Source: Armigeres subalbatus (taxonomy: Eukaryota; Arthropoda; Insecta; Diptera; Culicidae). From it: a stretch of DNA of 64,000 bases. This document shows, piece by piece, positions 23,345 to 34,525 of the stretch. Made by a program: the position numbers and the translations under genes. Below the pieces are notes generated by a model. It was not told where the DNA came from. It worked only from the letters and a program-made list of their open reading frames with translations, and ran no database searches. Each line of letters starts with the position of its first letter. The first letter of the stretch is position 1. Where the stretch lies: the NCBI RefSeq assembly GCF_024139115.2, contig NC_085140.1, positions 422,728,283-422,792,282 on the forward strand, read 5' to 3'.

Positions 23345-23650
23345 TAACCAAATGCTCTCTTTCTCTTGTCTTCAATGGCTCTACACTCTAACTGGAACTT
23401 GCCCTGCTTTTCAACTTAGTATTCTATTAGCATTTCCTCAGTTATTTACTTTTCTATGCCCGCTATTGCATAAGTATGTATCTTGTGTGGCAAGCAAAAT
23501 GCATACACTATGCCCAGTATGTCGAAAAAGTTTCCAACCCGAAAACATCCTAGTCCGGACCGAGAATCGAATTCGCCATCTCCGGATTGGCAATCCTACG
23601 CCTTTACTCGCAAGGCTATTGGAGACCTCTACTGCTACTTGACCGAATAA
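23345..23650 (-). repeat. tRNA-related SINE, second family, copy 2
   Basis: On the minus strand the order is: A-box-like tagccttgcgagtaaaggc, an anticodon-arm-like segment with loop TTGCCAA (GCC, Gly-like), B-box-like aattcgattctcgg, gggttggaaac, ctgaggaaatgctaatag, and gccattgaagacaagagaa at the end. It is the better-preserved counterpart of 6607-6860. The overlapping 96-codon plus-strand frame is an antisense shadow. Confidence 0.7.
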
Positions 23651-23954
23651 CTATGGGTCTGATATTTTGGTTGTTTTAGTATATAGTCTAAATGCAGTCT
23701 TTTATCTGCTTGTCGCTTGTCACCGTGGAACGCATCTATCTCTTTTCTTCCAGTGATTATTATGGCTTATGGCTGTCAGTGCGGAATTGGCTACGGGTCG
23801 AACTGTGGTGGTGGAAAACAAGTGGCAGCCCCTTGCGAATAACACGGTAGGTCGAAAGTCACCTATCCAAAACGATTATTAGGCTTAAAACTAATTGGTC
23901 GACTATTGAAAGTAAAACATTTGACTGAAGAAACCATTTAGCCGATGGCCGATG

Positions 23955-24250
23955 CGAAATGAGCAGGAGAAGTGAGCAGGTGGAATACTGAAGTTGGAAG
24001 TGAGAAGTGAGCCATCATATGTCTAAAATCTGCGTTCTAACATCTGATTTCACGCTGTGAGAAGTCAAAAAAGAAAAATGGAGAGTAAGATATGAGCAGT
24101 GAGATATGATAAATGAGAAGTGAGAAATGCTACAAATAAACGAAACGTCTTACATCCTACTTATTACTACCCACTTCTTTCTACACACAGATCACATCTT
24201 TCTTCCCTAGCTTCTCACTTCTCACTTCTTATTTTTTACCTCTCACTATT
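23955..24250. repeat. GAGAAGTGAG-type minisatellite, second locus
   Basis: The left half is rich in gagaagtgagcagg and ggaagtgagaagtgag, the right half in the reverse complement cttctcacttctcac, so the tract is loosely foldback. Just upstream (23845-23960) are degenerate ggtcgaaagtcacc / atttagccgatggcc words like those flanking the 56.4-57.3 kb copy. Confidence 0.75.
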
Positions 24251-26464
24251 TGCAATCGTCCACATGTCCTCACGAACAACTCCTCCAACCCTACAGTAGT
24301 CTGGCAAACAGTGAAGAAAGTCGGTAACTTTCAATAACACGGTTCAAGAAGGCTAGGGCTGGTTTTTCAAGTTATCGAAACATATGGAGTTCCAGATTGG
24401 TCAACGCTAGGGATCCTATATTAAGATGTGCGAATACTTTTCCTGACGATTTAGCAACGCTGTTGCTTTCGTAAAGCTACCAGCACGCTGCCAAACGCCG
24501 CGGCACAAAATGTTGGAGCTCGAACATGACTTTGCGTATGATGGCACCTTTAGATTTTGTTATCTAACGTCCAACAATGCATTATCACTAAAATAAAAGT
24601 GCAACACAAATGAACATATTACCATTTATAAACTAGACTATTTCTTCTTGCCATTGTAAAACAATTTGTTTATTCGACAAAACTTTTCGTTAAATCTTTT
24701 TTATTACAATCGCAATACATCTCAATCCGCAACGATTACAATGTTCATTTGGCTCAAGATTGCCGCTTTCGCATATCTCTGAATGTAGGATCCCTAGTCA
24801 AGGCAGTAAATTTTGAGGGTGTCAGAACCCATGAAATCAGCGTAAAACGAGGACGTTCAAAAAAATTACTAATTGTCTTTGTTTTTTCTCCTATCCTTTT
24901 TTCCTCACTTTTCCCCCTTATCCTGCCATCAATTATCTTAAAGATTTGAAGTCTTAGAAAGTTCGAGCACCCCTGTCCATTTGAACCTTAAGTAAAACTT
25001 TACGAATAAATTAACCTAATTTCCGCTCGTTTAACTGCAATAACGTCGACATAAATTTGCCAACCCATTTACATCTCTGCTCGAAACGGCAGCACCGGAA
25101 GCCAACCATCTTAGTACGCAACTTCGTTAGATGCCTCACCTGGTTCATATAGTGCAGCACTTATTGTGAAATGATTCCTCTAGCTTTATCGTGCGCTCAC
25201 GTCAAGAATTACAGCGGCATCCAACCGGCTGGAGCAGGAGACGCTTTCATCTGTCAACCTTAGCAGCACTCGTGGCAGCCACGACCAACAACATCAACAA
25301 AGAACATTACGTATGACTGCCATCACTGTATCCTACCGGATCCATGAAGTAGCAGCAAAGCAACACCAAGAAAGCTTTCAGAACTCTTTCAGTTTTCCAC
25401 CGCTTTTCAAGTTGATAAGTGTATGCTGTATGTAAATTATGGAACATACACACAGCGTAGCATTATATCAGACAGTTCAAGTAGAACGCTTTTTGACTTT
25501 GACTAGATAAAAATGCATAACTAAGCGGGTGGTGGTAGGTTTCATGTATCACGCCACCATGACACGGCTTTTGACCATCCAAGCTTAGTCATCGTCTTGA
25601 TTACTTTTCAACGGAAAATCCAACAAGTGTAAGTAGATTCATTGTTGATCTCAGCTCTTCGAATGATGTTGTCTCAGAAAATGTTGTTTTCAAGAGCATC
25701 TTCTCCAATAAAAATCAAACAGCCCCCACCCCTTATTTTGCTACGTAATATATGAACAGGTCCAAATGTGTTTGCATAAAGCTATCTATACGCAAGCATA
25801 AAAATTGTTGAAGATAGTGATAAATCCATCTTAATGGTGTTTATGAAATGAAGAGAAATTGCGAAACCAAGTAGCTGCGATGACATTTCTGAGCTTCTAT
25901 CATGAAGAAAAAGTATCGTCAGGTGGAGGAGGTAACCATGAATGCAGAAGATTAATGTGTGGTACGTGTTCTTGTTCGCTCATAAACGGTATATTAGACA
26001 TCGGTTTACCGATATAATGAAGAGGGTTGGAAAAAATATCAGACGTTGGGCTTGATTCATGTACCTATTCGAGACACGCATGATCCAGGTTCACACGCAC
26101 TCTTCCTCCTTCGTGGGGGCGAGGGCTAGTGATGTACTATTACGGCAAATAATATGTAGGTGAAAACCAAGAAAAAGTTATGTGTCGTCAATTCTCCTAC
26201 GAAACAATTGGATGGTAAATCAAGTTCACATGAGTAGTTTCATGAGTAGGGGAAGAGATTTGGCTATGGGCACCATTTTGCATTTAGCAGTGATGATGCC
26301 TCCCTCGATGCATTGGAAGATAATGAAAACAATCTTTTAACAAAGATCCAATATAGCACTTGATTTACATTTGTTGCATTAATCAATGCAAAAAATTCAT
26401 CATAGTATTTTTGTATATTTATTTTAATAATAAAATGAACGATATTTTTTCAATAACTCTAAAA
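24251..26464. other. Non-coding region, no supportable gene
   Basis: Mixed AT-rich DNA. A GC-richer stretch at 25080-25380 contains CAGCA/ACAACA-rich phrases but no sustained frame. The longest frame is 66 codons (24749-24949). No RNA gene or terminal repeats were seen. Confidence 0.4.
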
Positions 26465-26469
26465 GATCG

Positions 26470-27115
26470 CACAGTGGCTAAAATCGTGTTTTAGCGCGTT
26501 TATTTAATAATACCTTTATTATGTGCTTTAGAGTAATGGTGTCTTCGAGACATTCAGCTTACTGATCAATCCCCCTAAAAGTGAGATCAAACAATAATTT
26601 TTCCACTTCACAATATATAAGGTATGATTCTTCATAAAAATTGTAGCAAAAGTTATCCTGAAAATGTTGTCAAAGACACCAAGTTCGTAATTCTGTTCCT
26701 TTTGGAGATTTTTTACGTTTTATGCTGACAACCCCTTAAAAATGGGGTTTTCATCATATCTTTTTCATTTTCATTTCCACATTTTTGCATGTTCAAAATG
26801 AGCCGTTTGGTGGCTATTGCGACATTAAAACTTGGAAAAAAAATAAGGTGTAACAGTTTTATTGTATTTTTAGTCATATTTGATTTAACTGCAACTTGAC
26901 AACGGGCAAACTGTGACAGTTAATCGCAAACGTATAACAAAGCACAAGTACCTAATGAACTTTAAAATGTAGAGTTGTAAGCGAATGTAAGGAATGTTTC
27001 TTCAAAAAACATTTCGTACTATGCAAAGCAAAACCAATGTCCCACCACAAGGAGTTAATGAGCTAGCGTACCATGTGTCTCCATATTCTTTTATACGTAG
27101 AACATGTTCAAAGCT
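26470..27115 (+). mobile_element. Transib-like MITE, truncated copy
   Basis: The left end CACAGTGGCTAAAATCGTG is followed by the same sequence as the complete copy at 29567 (for example gatcaatccccctaaaagtg, tttggtggctattg, tgtagagttgtaagcgaatg). It matches to about 27110, then breaks off at another MITE (27116-27322), and no right end is present. The bases gatcg precede it, as a 5-bp target would, but the partner duplication is missing with the right end. Confidence 0.75.
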
Positions 27116-27322
27116 TTTTGACTCAAATTCCGAACATGACTCAAATTCCGAACAATCGCGTTTAAATGACCATTCTGGCTTTTTTTTGTGTAATTTCCTC
27201 CTTAGGATCTTGAATTCGTTTGTAATCTTGATCATCAGTGCGGAAACCGATGAAAATTTAGTTTGAGGGTGCTAAAACGCCAGTGTTCGGTAATGAGTCA
27301 TGTTCGGGATTTGAGTCAAAAC
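27116..27322. mobile_element. 207-bp MITE with TGACTCA-rich ends
   Basis: The left end tttttgactcaaattccgaa, with a second tgactcaaattccgaac, is mirrored at the right by tgttcgggatttgagtcaaa with another tgagtca. The inverted repeats are about 40 bp and contain four TGASTCA words. The interior is AT-rich and non-coding. Confidence 0.7.
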
Positions 27323-27369
27323 GGTATACCTTGCATGTTGTAAATTGTAAATGTTGTAAATCAAACCTG

Positions 27370-27835
27370 CATAGGCGTCTGTTCACCATGTTAGGGGCGG
27401 CCCAAAGCAGCATCTGACCCGTAGCGGCGGCTGGACGACAAATGCGGTGTCACGTCAGCTATTCCTAAGATGGCATTCCCATCACGTGGCTACGTATCGC
27501 AACCCTGGTAAAGCGACATACCGAAAAACCAACAATCAACCCCGAAAAATGTAATCAAAAATACAGGATCGATAAAGGACACAACAATGTTCAACGGAAA
27601 CTGATTGGAAACTCGGTACTTGGAAAGTTAAGACCCTCTTGGAACCTGCAAAATTTGCCCTCTTTGCTCGAGAGCTACAAAAAATTAAGGTAGAGGTTGC
27701 AGTTTTTCAGAAGGTTCGATGGCGAGGAACAGAATATCAGGAATTCCGCGCATTTAAGCCCATTGCGTATTCAAGTATCACATCTGCTACAGCAGCAGGG
27801 ACTATGTCCAAGGGCTTGACGATCCCTCCCCACGC
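27370..27835 (+). mobile_element. 5' fragment of a non-LTR element (leader + endonuclease start)
   Basis: The leader holds GCGTCTGTTCACCATGTTAGG, found also in elements A and E, and cctaagatggca, found in E. A frame at about 27603-27815 then reads like the first 70 residues of an APE endonuclease (WKLGTWKVKTLLEPAK … VAVFQKVRWRG). The usual Asn-bearing NVRT/NCKS segment is changed to KVKT. It is truncated where the leader of element B begins, so it is a separate older insertion or a duplicated 5' region. Confidence 0.65.
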
Positions 27836-28033
27836 CATCTGCGAGTTGTGGGGCTAGGATGTGGTGGGGTTTGACAGTGGGCCCTGTTAAACTTCTATAA
27901 AAAGCTGCATGTATCTGCAAGTAGGCCCCACCAAAGCGACCGTGTGCCGCTCAAAGCGCACAAGCCCAAGTCCTCATGTTAGGTGGTACGCTAAACAGCC
28001 CTGACATGACGGTCCTCCGACGAGACAGGAGGT

Positions 28034-28778
28034 TTGCGCAGGCCCAATAAGCCGCCTAGAAAACCAATCATTACGAACAATATAAGAGATAATGCGACTC
28101 GATATAATCGGCAAAGACCTAGGCGACGAATACAGGATCACGATTGGAAGCTTGGAACATGGAATTGCAAGTCGCTAGGTTTCGCAGGTTGCGACAGGAT
28201 GATCTACGATGAATTACATCCCTGCAACTTCGATGTCGTGGCGCTGCAGGAGATTTGCTGGACAGGACAGAAAGTGTGGAAAAGCGGGCATCGAGCGGCT
28301 ACCTTCTACCAAAGCTGTGGCACCACCAACGAGCTGGGAACCGGCTTCATAGTGCTGGGTAAGATGCGCCAACGCGTGATTGGGTGGCAGCCAATCAACG
28401 CAAGGATGTGCAAGCTGAGGATTAAAGGCCGTTTCTTCAACTATAGCATCATCAACGTGCACTGCCCACACGAAGGAGACCCGACGACGAGAAAGAAGCG
28501 TTCTACGCACAGCTGGAGCAGACATACGACGGATACCACTGCGGGACGTCAAAATAGTAATCGGTGACATGAACGCACAGGTAGGAAGCGAGGAAATGTA
28601 TAGATCGGTCATCGGACCGGATAGTCTGCACGCCGTATCGAATGATAACGGCCAACGATGCATAAACTTTGCAGCCTCCCGCGGAATGGTAGTCCGAAGA
28701 TCACCTAACCAAGAAACGGAAAACCAAATTGACCACGTTCTAATCGACAGTCCGCACTTACCGCAGTGCGAATATTGA
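28034..28778 (+). pseudogene. Element B APE-type endonuclease, frameshifted
   Basis: The first frame (28034-28567, 177 codons) has GTWNCKSLGF (Asn-bearing motif), VVALQEICW (catalytic Glu) and INVHCPHE, then runs out of frame near 28490. A second frame (28569-28778) continues with GDMNAQVG (catalytic Asp and Asn) and NQIDHVLID. Between ASRGMVV and NQIDHV several residues are missing compared with A, which has RSTYFQHSLPYRYTW there. The start is the first ATG after the leader; no other is better. Confidence 0.85.
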
Positions 28779-28821
28779 ATCCGACCACCACCTCGTTGCA
28801 GTATGCCTGCGCTCACAACTC

Positions 28822-29566
28822 TCGACGGTGTACAACACGCGTCGAAGTCGAACGTCGCGGCCTAACATTGGGCGGATACAAGACGGTAGACTAGCCAAAG
28901 GATACGCGCTGCAGCTGGAAGTGGCACTCCGAACGGCAGAGCAGCTAGGCGCAGCGTCTCTTGAAGATGGCTGGAGAGATATTCGATCCGCCATTGGTAG
29001 CACCGCAACCGCTGCACTTGGCACGGTGCCCCCGGATCAGAGAAACGACTGGTATGACGGCGAATGTGAGCAGTTAGTGGAAGAGAAGAATGCAGCATGG
29101 GCGAGATTGCTGCAACACCGCACGAGGGCGAACGAGGCACGAAATAAACAGGCGCGGAACAGACAAAACTCGATTTTCCGGAGGAAAAAGCGCCAGCAGG
29201 AAGATCGAGACCGTGAAGAAACGGAGCAACTGTACCGCGCTAATAACACACGAAAGTTCTATGAGAAGTTAAACCGTTCACGTAAGGGCCACGTGCCACA
29301 GCCTGATATGTGTAAGGACATAAACGGGAACCTTCTTACGAACGAGCGTGAGGTGATCCAAAGGTGGCGGCAGCACTACGAAGAACACCTGAATGGCGAT
29401 GTGGCAGACGAAGATGGCGGTATGGTGATGGACCTGGGAGAACGCGCGCAGGACATAATTCTACCGGCTCCGGATCTCCAGGAAATCCAGGAGGAGATTG
29501 GCCGGCTCAAGAACAACAAAGCCCCTGGGGTTGACCAACTACCAGGAGAGCTATTTAAACACGGTG
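28822..29566 (+). pseudogene. Element B linker and RT N-terminal part
   Basis: The open frame encodes a charged, glutamine-rich linker, NTRKFYEKLNRSRKGH, EEHLNGDVADEDG and the RT entry NNKAPGVDQLPGELF. It is cut after K-H-G by the Transib-like MITE, which adds a few foreign codons before a stop at 29601. The reading resumes at 30572 on the other side. Confidence 0.85.
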
Positions 29567-30566
29567 CACAGTGGCTAAAATCGCGTTTTGAGCGCGTTTA
29601 ATTAATAGTATCTTTATTATGCAATTTAGCGTAATGATGTCTTCGAGACATTTTATCAGTAAGTTCATGCGATTCTTTGGAGGTATTCAGTTTAATGATC
29701 AATCCCCCTAAAAGTGAAATGAAAAATTTATTTTTTCCACTTCACAACATATAAGGTTTGATTCTTCAAAAAGTTGTAGCAGAAGTTCTCCTGAAAAACT
29801 TTGTCGAAGGCATCAAGTTCGTAATTCCGTTACTTTTGGATTTTTTTACGTTCTATGCAGACAACCCCTTAAAATGTGTTTTTTCATCATATCTTTTTCA
29901 CTTTAATTTCTACATTTTATGCATGTTCTATAAAGTTTCAGATAATATTAAAATACGCTGTTTGGTGGCTATTGTGACTTAAAAACTTATAACAGTTTTA
30001 TTGGATTTTTAGTCATATTTGATAGAACTGCAACTTGACAAGAGGCAAATTGTGGCAGTCAATCTCATACGCATAACAAAGTACAAGTAATGAACTTTAA
30101 AATAATACCTGAACTGTAGAGTTGTAAGCGAATGTAAGGAATGTTTCATCAAAAACCATTTCCTACTATGCAAGGTAGAAATCAATCACCCTTCAAAGAG
30201 TTGATGAACTAATGCACCATGCGTCTCCATGTGCTTGTATGCTTATACATCGAACATGCTCAAAACTTGTTCGCATAAAAATCAATAAATCTCCAAAAGT
30301 ATTGAAGTTACGAACTTGGTGTATTCGACAAAGTTTTTCAGGAGAACTTCTGCTACAACTTTTATGAAGAATCCAACTTTATATGTTGTGAAGTGCAAAA
30401 AATAAATTTTTCATATCACTTTTAGGGGGATTGATCATAAGGATGAATACCTCTAAAGAAGCGCGTCGACTTACTGATAAAATGTCTCGAAGACGCCATA
30501 ACGCTCAATCACATAATAAAGATATTATTAAATAAACGCGCTAAAAACACGATTTTAGCCACTGTG
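29567..30566. mobile_element. Transib-like MITE, complete 1000-bp copy
   Basis: The ends are CACAGTGGCTAAAATCG and its inverse, inside inverted repeats of about 280 bp (29567-29850 against 30290-30566). The 5-bp duplication CGGTG sits at 29562-29566 and 30567-30571. Removing the element and one duplication restores the codons for K-H-G-G-E-A of the host RT, which fixes the boundaries. A CACWRTG terminus identical to the V(D)J RSS heptamer, together with a GC-rich 5-bp duplication, is the signature of the Transib superfamily. No transposase frame is present. The alternative boundary (GCACAGTG with a 3-bp duplication) cannot be excluded. Confidence 0.82.
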
Positions 30567-30571
30567 CGGTG

Positions 30572-32009
30572 GTGAGGCACTGGCTAGAGCGCTGCACTGG
30601 GTCATTACCAAGATTTGGGAGGAGGAAGTTTTGCCGCAGGAGTGGATGGAAGGTGTCGTGTGTCCCATCTACAAAAAGGGCGATAAGCTGGATTGTAGCA
30701 ACTACCGCGCAATCACATTGCTGAACGCCGCCTACAAGGTACTCTCCCAAATTTTATGCCGTCGACTAGCACCAACTGCAAGGGAGTTCGTGGGGCAGTA
30801 CCAGGCGGGTTTTATGGGCGAACGCTCCACCACGGACCAGGTGTTCGCCATTCGCCAAGTACTGCAGAAATGCCGCGAATACAACGTGCCCACACATCAT
30901 CTATTCATCGACTTCAAAGCCGCATATGATACAATCGATCGGGACCAGCTATGGCAGCTAATGCACGAACACGGTTTTCCGGATAAACTGACACGGTTGA
31001 TCAAAGCGACGATGGATCGGGTGATGTGCGTAGTTCGAGTTTCAGGGGCATTCTCGAGTCCCTTCGAAACCCGCAGAGGGTTACGGCAAGGTGATGGTCT
31101 TTCGTGTTTGCTATTCAACATCGCTTTGGAAGGGGTAATACGAAGAGCAGGGATTTACACGAGTGGTACAATTTTCAATAAGTCCGTCCAGCTATTTGGT
31201 TTCGCCGACGACATAGATATTATGGCACGTAACTTTGAGAAGATGGAGGAAGCCTACATCAGACTGAAGAGGGAAGCTAAGCGGATCGGACTAGTCATCA
31301 ACACGTCGAAGACGAAGTACATGATAGGAAGAGGTTCAAGAGAAGACAATGTGAGCCACCCACCGCGAGTTTGCATCGGTGGTGACGAAATCGAGGTGGT
31401 AGAAGAATTTGTGTACTTGGGCTCACTGGTGACTGCCGAAAATGACACCAGCAGAGAAATTCGGAGACGCATAGTGGCTGGAAATCGTACGTACTTTGGA
31501 CTCCGCAAGACGCTCCGATCGAATAGAGTTCGCCGCCGTACCAAACTGACAATCTACAAAACGCTTATTAGACCGGTAGTCCTCTACGGACACGAGACCT
31601 GGACGATGCTCGTGGAGGACCAACGCGCACTTGGAGTTTTCGAAAGGAAAGTGCTGCGTACCATCTATGGTGGGGTGCAGATGGCGGACGGTACGTGGAG
31701 GAGGCGAATGAACCACGAATTGCATCAGCTGTTGGGAGAACCATCCATCGTTCACACCGCGAAAACGGACGACTGCGATGGGCCGGGCACGTAGCCAGAA
31801 TGTCGGACAGTAACCCGGTGAAAATGGTTTTCGACAACGATCCGACGGGCACAAGAAGGCGAGGTGCGCAGCGGGCAAGGTGGATCGATCAGGTGGAAGA
31901 TGACTTGCGGACCCTTCGTAAACTGCGTGGTTGGCGACGTGTAGCCATGGACCGAGCCGAATGGAGAAGACTCTTATATACCGCACAGGCCACTTCGGCC
32001 TTAGTCTGA
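30572..32009 (+). pseudogene. Element B reverse transcriptase and C-terminal domain
   Basis: The frame from 30574 to 31794 reads through the RT palm: YRAITLLNAAYKVLS, QYQAGFMGERSTTDQ, LFIDFKAAYDTID (motif A), LRQGDGLSCLLFN (motif B) and FADD at 31201-31212 (motif C intact), then VYLGSLVTAEND and GHETWTM. A frameshift near 31770 moves the C-terminal domain (RLRWAGHVARM to TSALV, stop at 32009) into another frame. All visible RT catalytic residues are kept, but the split by the MITE and the frameshifts make it non-functional here. Confidence 0.88.
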
Positions 32010-32039
32010 TTAAATAATAATAATAATCTGTTACAGTGG

Positions 32040-34200
32040 CGGCGAGAAGGCGGAGCAAGGAGTTGATTTCGTACAGCTACTGTCGGGCGAGGGCATTGCG
32101 GAGCATTTTGCTCATAAGCTCGACGAATGAATCAAAGTACACCCAACTGGATAAAATTTGAACGCATTGAGACAACAAGTCCACGAGGTCCCACACAAGG
32201 AAACCAACGGAAAGGTTGGTTTGATGTGGAGTGCCAAAGAGCGACAGATGAGAAAAACCAGGCCAGAAGCCAAATAGAGAACGATATAAAGAACTTAGGC
32301 CAGCCGAGAAAAAACTCCACCGGCGGTGGCAGAGGGAAGCTTTGCCAGCAACGATCCACGGAAGTTCTACAAAACGACAACAACAAGCGCAAGAAAAGCC
32401 AGGGATGGAAAATGCCAGCTCTGGAAATCTGTCGATCGACCGAGCAGGGGTGGCTGCTAGGTGGAAGGAAAACTTTGTGTTATTGTTGAACGGACAATCA
32501 CATAAAGTGGAAACAAACAGAATCAGGAATGAAGATGATAGACGAACAGTGAAGCCACCAACGCTAGACGAAGTGAAATAGGCTGTTCGTGAGCCAAAGA
32601 ACGATAGGCCGCCGGCCGATCTGAACGAAAAGATCCACCAAGTGATGGAAATGATTAGGAAAGGAGAAGAATACCTTCGAGCTGGCTTGATGGCCTCATA
32701 TGTCCTATCTACAAGAAAGGGCACAGATTCGATTGTGTTAATTATCGAGATATACTCCTGAATACCTCATACAAGGTAATCTCCCGAATTCTGTTTAGCA
32801 GACTGCGTCCGTTTGGGGAGACCTTTGTCGGTGAATACCAAAGCGGTTTTCGAGAAGGACGATCAACAACGGACCAGATGTTTACTCTACGACAAATCCT
32901 TGCGGATTCTTTTACAACTTGTGGATTCATCATCTATTGGTCATGAAACGGAACGAAGTGTGGCATATAATGCTAGAACATGGCTTTGCGGCGAAGCTTA
33001 TTAGGCGGATTCATGCGACGCTGAATGGATCCAAATCAAGCATGAGACATCCGATTCGTTCGTGTCGTTAGATGGATTGAAGCAGGGTGATGCGTTCTCC
33101 GATCTAATATTCAACATGGCTCTGAAAGGTGCAATTCGAAGATCTGGTGTGCAAAGAAACGGAACCATCATTAACAAGTCCTTGGTTTTGCGAATGGCAT
33201 CAACATCAGGATACAGTTTTGTGCGGAAAGATGCATTTTACGCCAAAAATTTATTTTTTAGGAAAAAAATGCTGTTCGGATTTGTAAAGAATAAGATGTC
33301 CATTCGAACAGAAAAAAATCTTTTAACGGAATACTTACATGTAATGTTCTACATATCAATCTACAGAAACTATCTTTTTCTATAGCTCTATAGCTTTCTA
33401 TAGCTGATTTAGAGCAATTTTACTTACTTTATTTAAGGTGTCCCTAAAAAAACATTATTTTTCTTATACTTTGATTTTGTTTTTGATTTTTTGGAAATGT
33501 CGTTTTCATGTGACTTTCAGAGCTCAAAAGTTGCATAGATGTATAAATATGCTCAATATCTTTTGCCGATCAAAAGTTTTAATCGTTTTTCTGTCAAAAT
33601 AACATTTAAAAAAAAAAGTTAATGTTTCCGATTGGGGCAAACCAAAAAAAACATTACTGCACGGCGTTTGAAAGAGCAACTCGTATTCTTTATTAGGTAT
33701 GGCAAAAAATTGGAGATATGTTATTTCTAGCTTTTAAAGTCACCCGAAGACGACTTTTCTGAAAAATCTACAGTAAAAAAAGTTGATCAAAAATACTGTT
33801 TTTTTAGGGACGCCCCAATCCAAATGTGGGCTCTCCTCAGGCGTACGGTAAGACTTGGGAGTTTTAAAAAAGTGTTTAGCAAAATTTTTTGGAATAAGCT
33901 ACGCTACAACTTTGTAGAACGTTACATGTCAGTATTCCCTTAAATAGAAAAAATAATTTTTATTTTTTATATAATGGGCATCCCTAATTTCTGATAGCAC
34001 AATAATAATAGCTTTACTTTTTCAAACATATTTGTAGAACAACATTTTTTTTCTGAAAAATAAGGTTTTGTCGAAAAATGCATTTTTCCGCGTAGATCTG
34101 TATCCTGGACCATAGTACACTGGAAGAGACTTTCGTCTCTTTCAAATGGGAGACTAAAGGAATCGAACTGATCATAAACTCTTGTTACAAATATTCGAGA
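32040..34200 (+). pseudogene. Fossil non-LTR reverse transcriptase D
   Basis: A heavily decayed relative of B. Recognisable pieces on plus, in changing frames: GWFDVECQRATDEKNQARS (linker, 32213-32270), PIYKKGHRFDCVNY and TSYKVISRILFSRL (32703-32810), GEYQSGFREGRSTTDQMF (32829-32882), LKQGDAFSDLIFNMAL (motif B, 33076-33123) and then LGFANGIN (33181-33205), where both catalytic Asp of FADD are lost. A 901-bp MITE follows directly, and the reading resumes after it with LEETFVSFKWETKGIELIIN (about 34119-34178). The 5' start is indistinct. Confidence 0.8.
33207..34107. mobile_element. 901-bp MITE inside fossil RT D
   Basis: The left end caggatacagttttgtgcgg and the inverse of the right end, caggatacagatctacgcgg, begin inverted repeats of about 75 bp (both include ggaaaaatgcattttt-like and attttt-aggaaaaaaatg). 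RT-like sequence on both sides shows it is an insertion. No target duplication could be defined. A 107-codon frame overlapping its left part is chance. Confidence 0.75.
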
Positions 34201-34329
34201 TTATGCCGACAAAATGTGAAATAAATTTCTTAGAGTGCAAACCGTAAGCAGATTAATGAAGATCGCAGCATCCCTTGTTCCATTTCGCGCATCGTTCCAT
34301 AAAAGCTACCAATTCGCAAAACCGCACAC

Positions 34330-34525
34330 TAAGCATATGCGGTATTTCGAAAAATTTCGTTTCAGGTGGTTCGAAACGAAATTCCGCGGAATTTCGCGGA
34401 ATTTGAGCATGGCGAAATCTGATTTCTTGATTTCGTTTCGTTTCGTAAAATTACAAAAATTTCGCTAGAAAAAACTAGCTTCAAACGAAATTTAACGGAA
34501 TTCCGCGGAATATCGAAACAAATTT
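34330..34525. repeat. TTTCGTTTCG / GGAATTTCGCGG simple repeat
   Basis: Degenerate runs of tttcgtttcg, cgaaacgaaattccgcgg and similar words in both orientations. The same vocabulary recurs at 41660-41862 and, more diverged, at 42885-43055. Confidence 0.7.

Larger units (their letters stand above)
27836..32030 (+). mobile_element. Non-LTR retrotransposon B, split by a Transib-like MITE
   Basis: The leader (27836-28033) includes ctaggatgtggtgggg and caaagcgaccgtgtgccgct, both shared with element E. Endonuclease, linker, RT and C-terminal domain follow in the order seen in A, with frameshifts near 28490 and 31770 and a short deletion near 28715. The 3' end is a short UTR with the hairpin AGGCC-ACTTC-GGCCT (31986-32000) and a TAA-repeat tail (32010-32030). 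A 1000-bp MITE lies at 29567-30566. Protein motifs are close to those of A/C but clearly a different family. Confidence 0.88.

Noticed and set aside
31423..32724. Long minus-strand frames (211 and 215 codons) opposite elements B and D
   Set aside because: They lie antisense to clear RT and C-terminal motifs on the plus strand; they are shadows of its codon structure.
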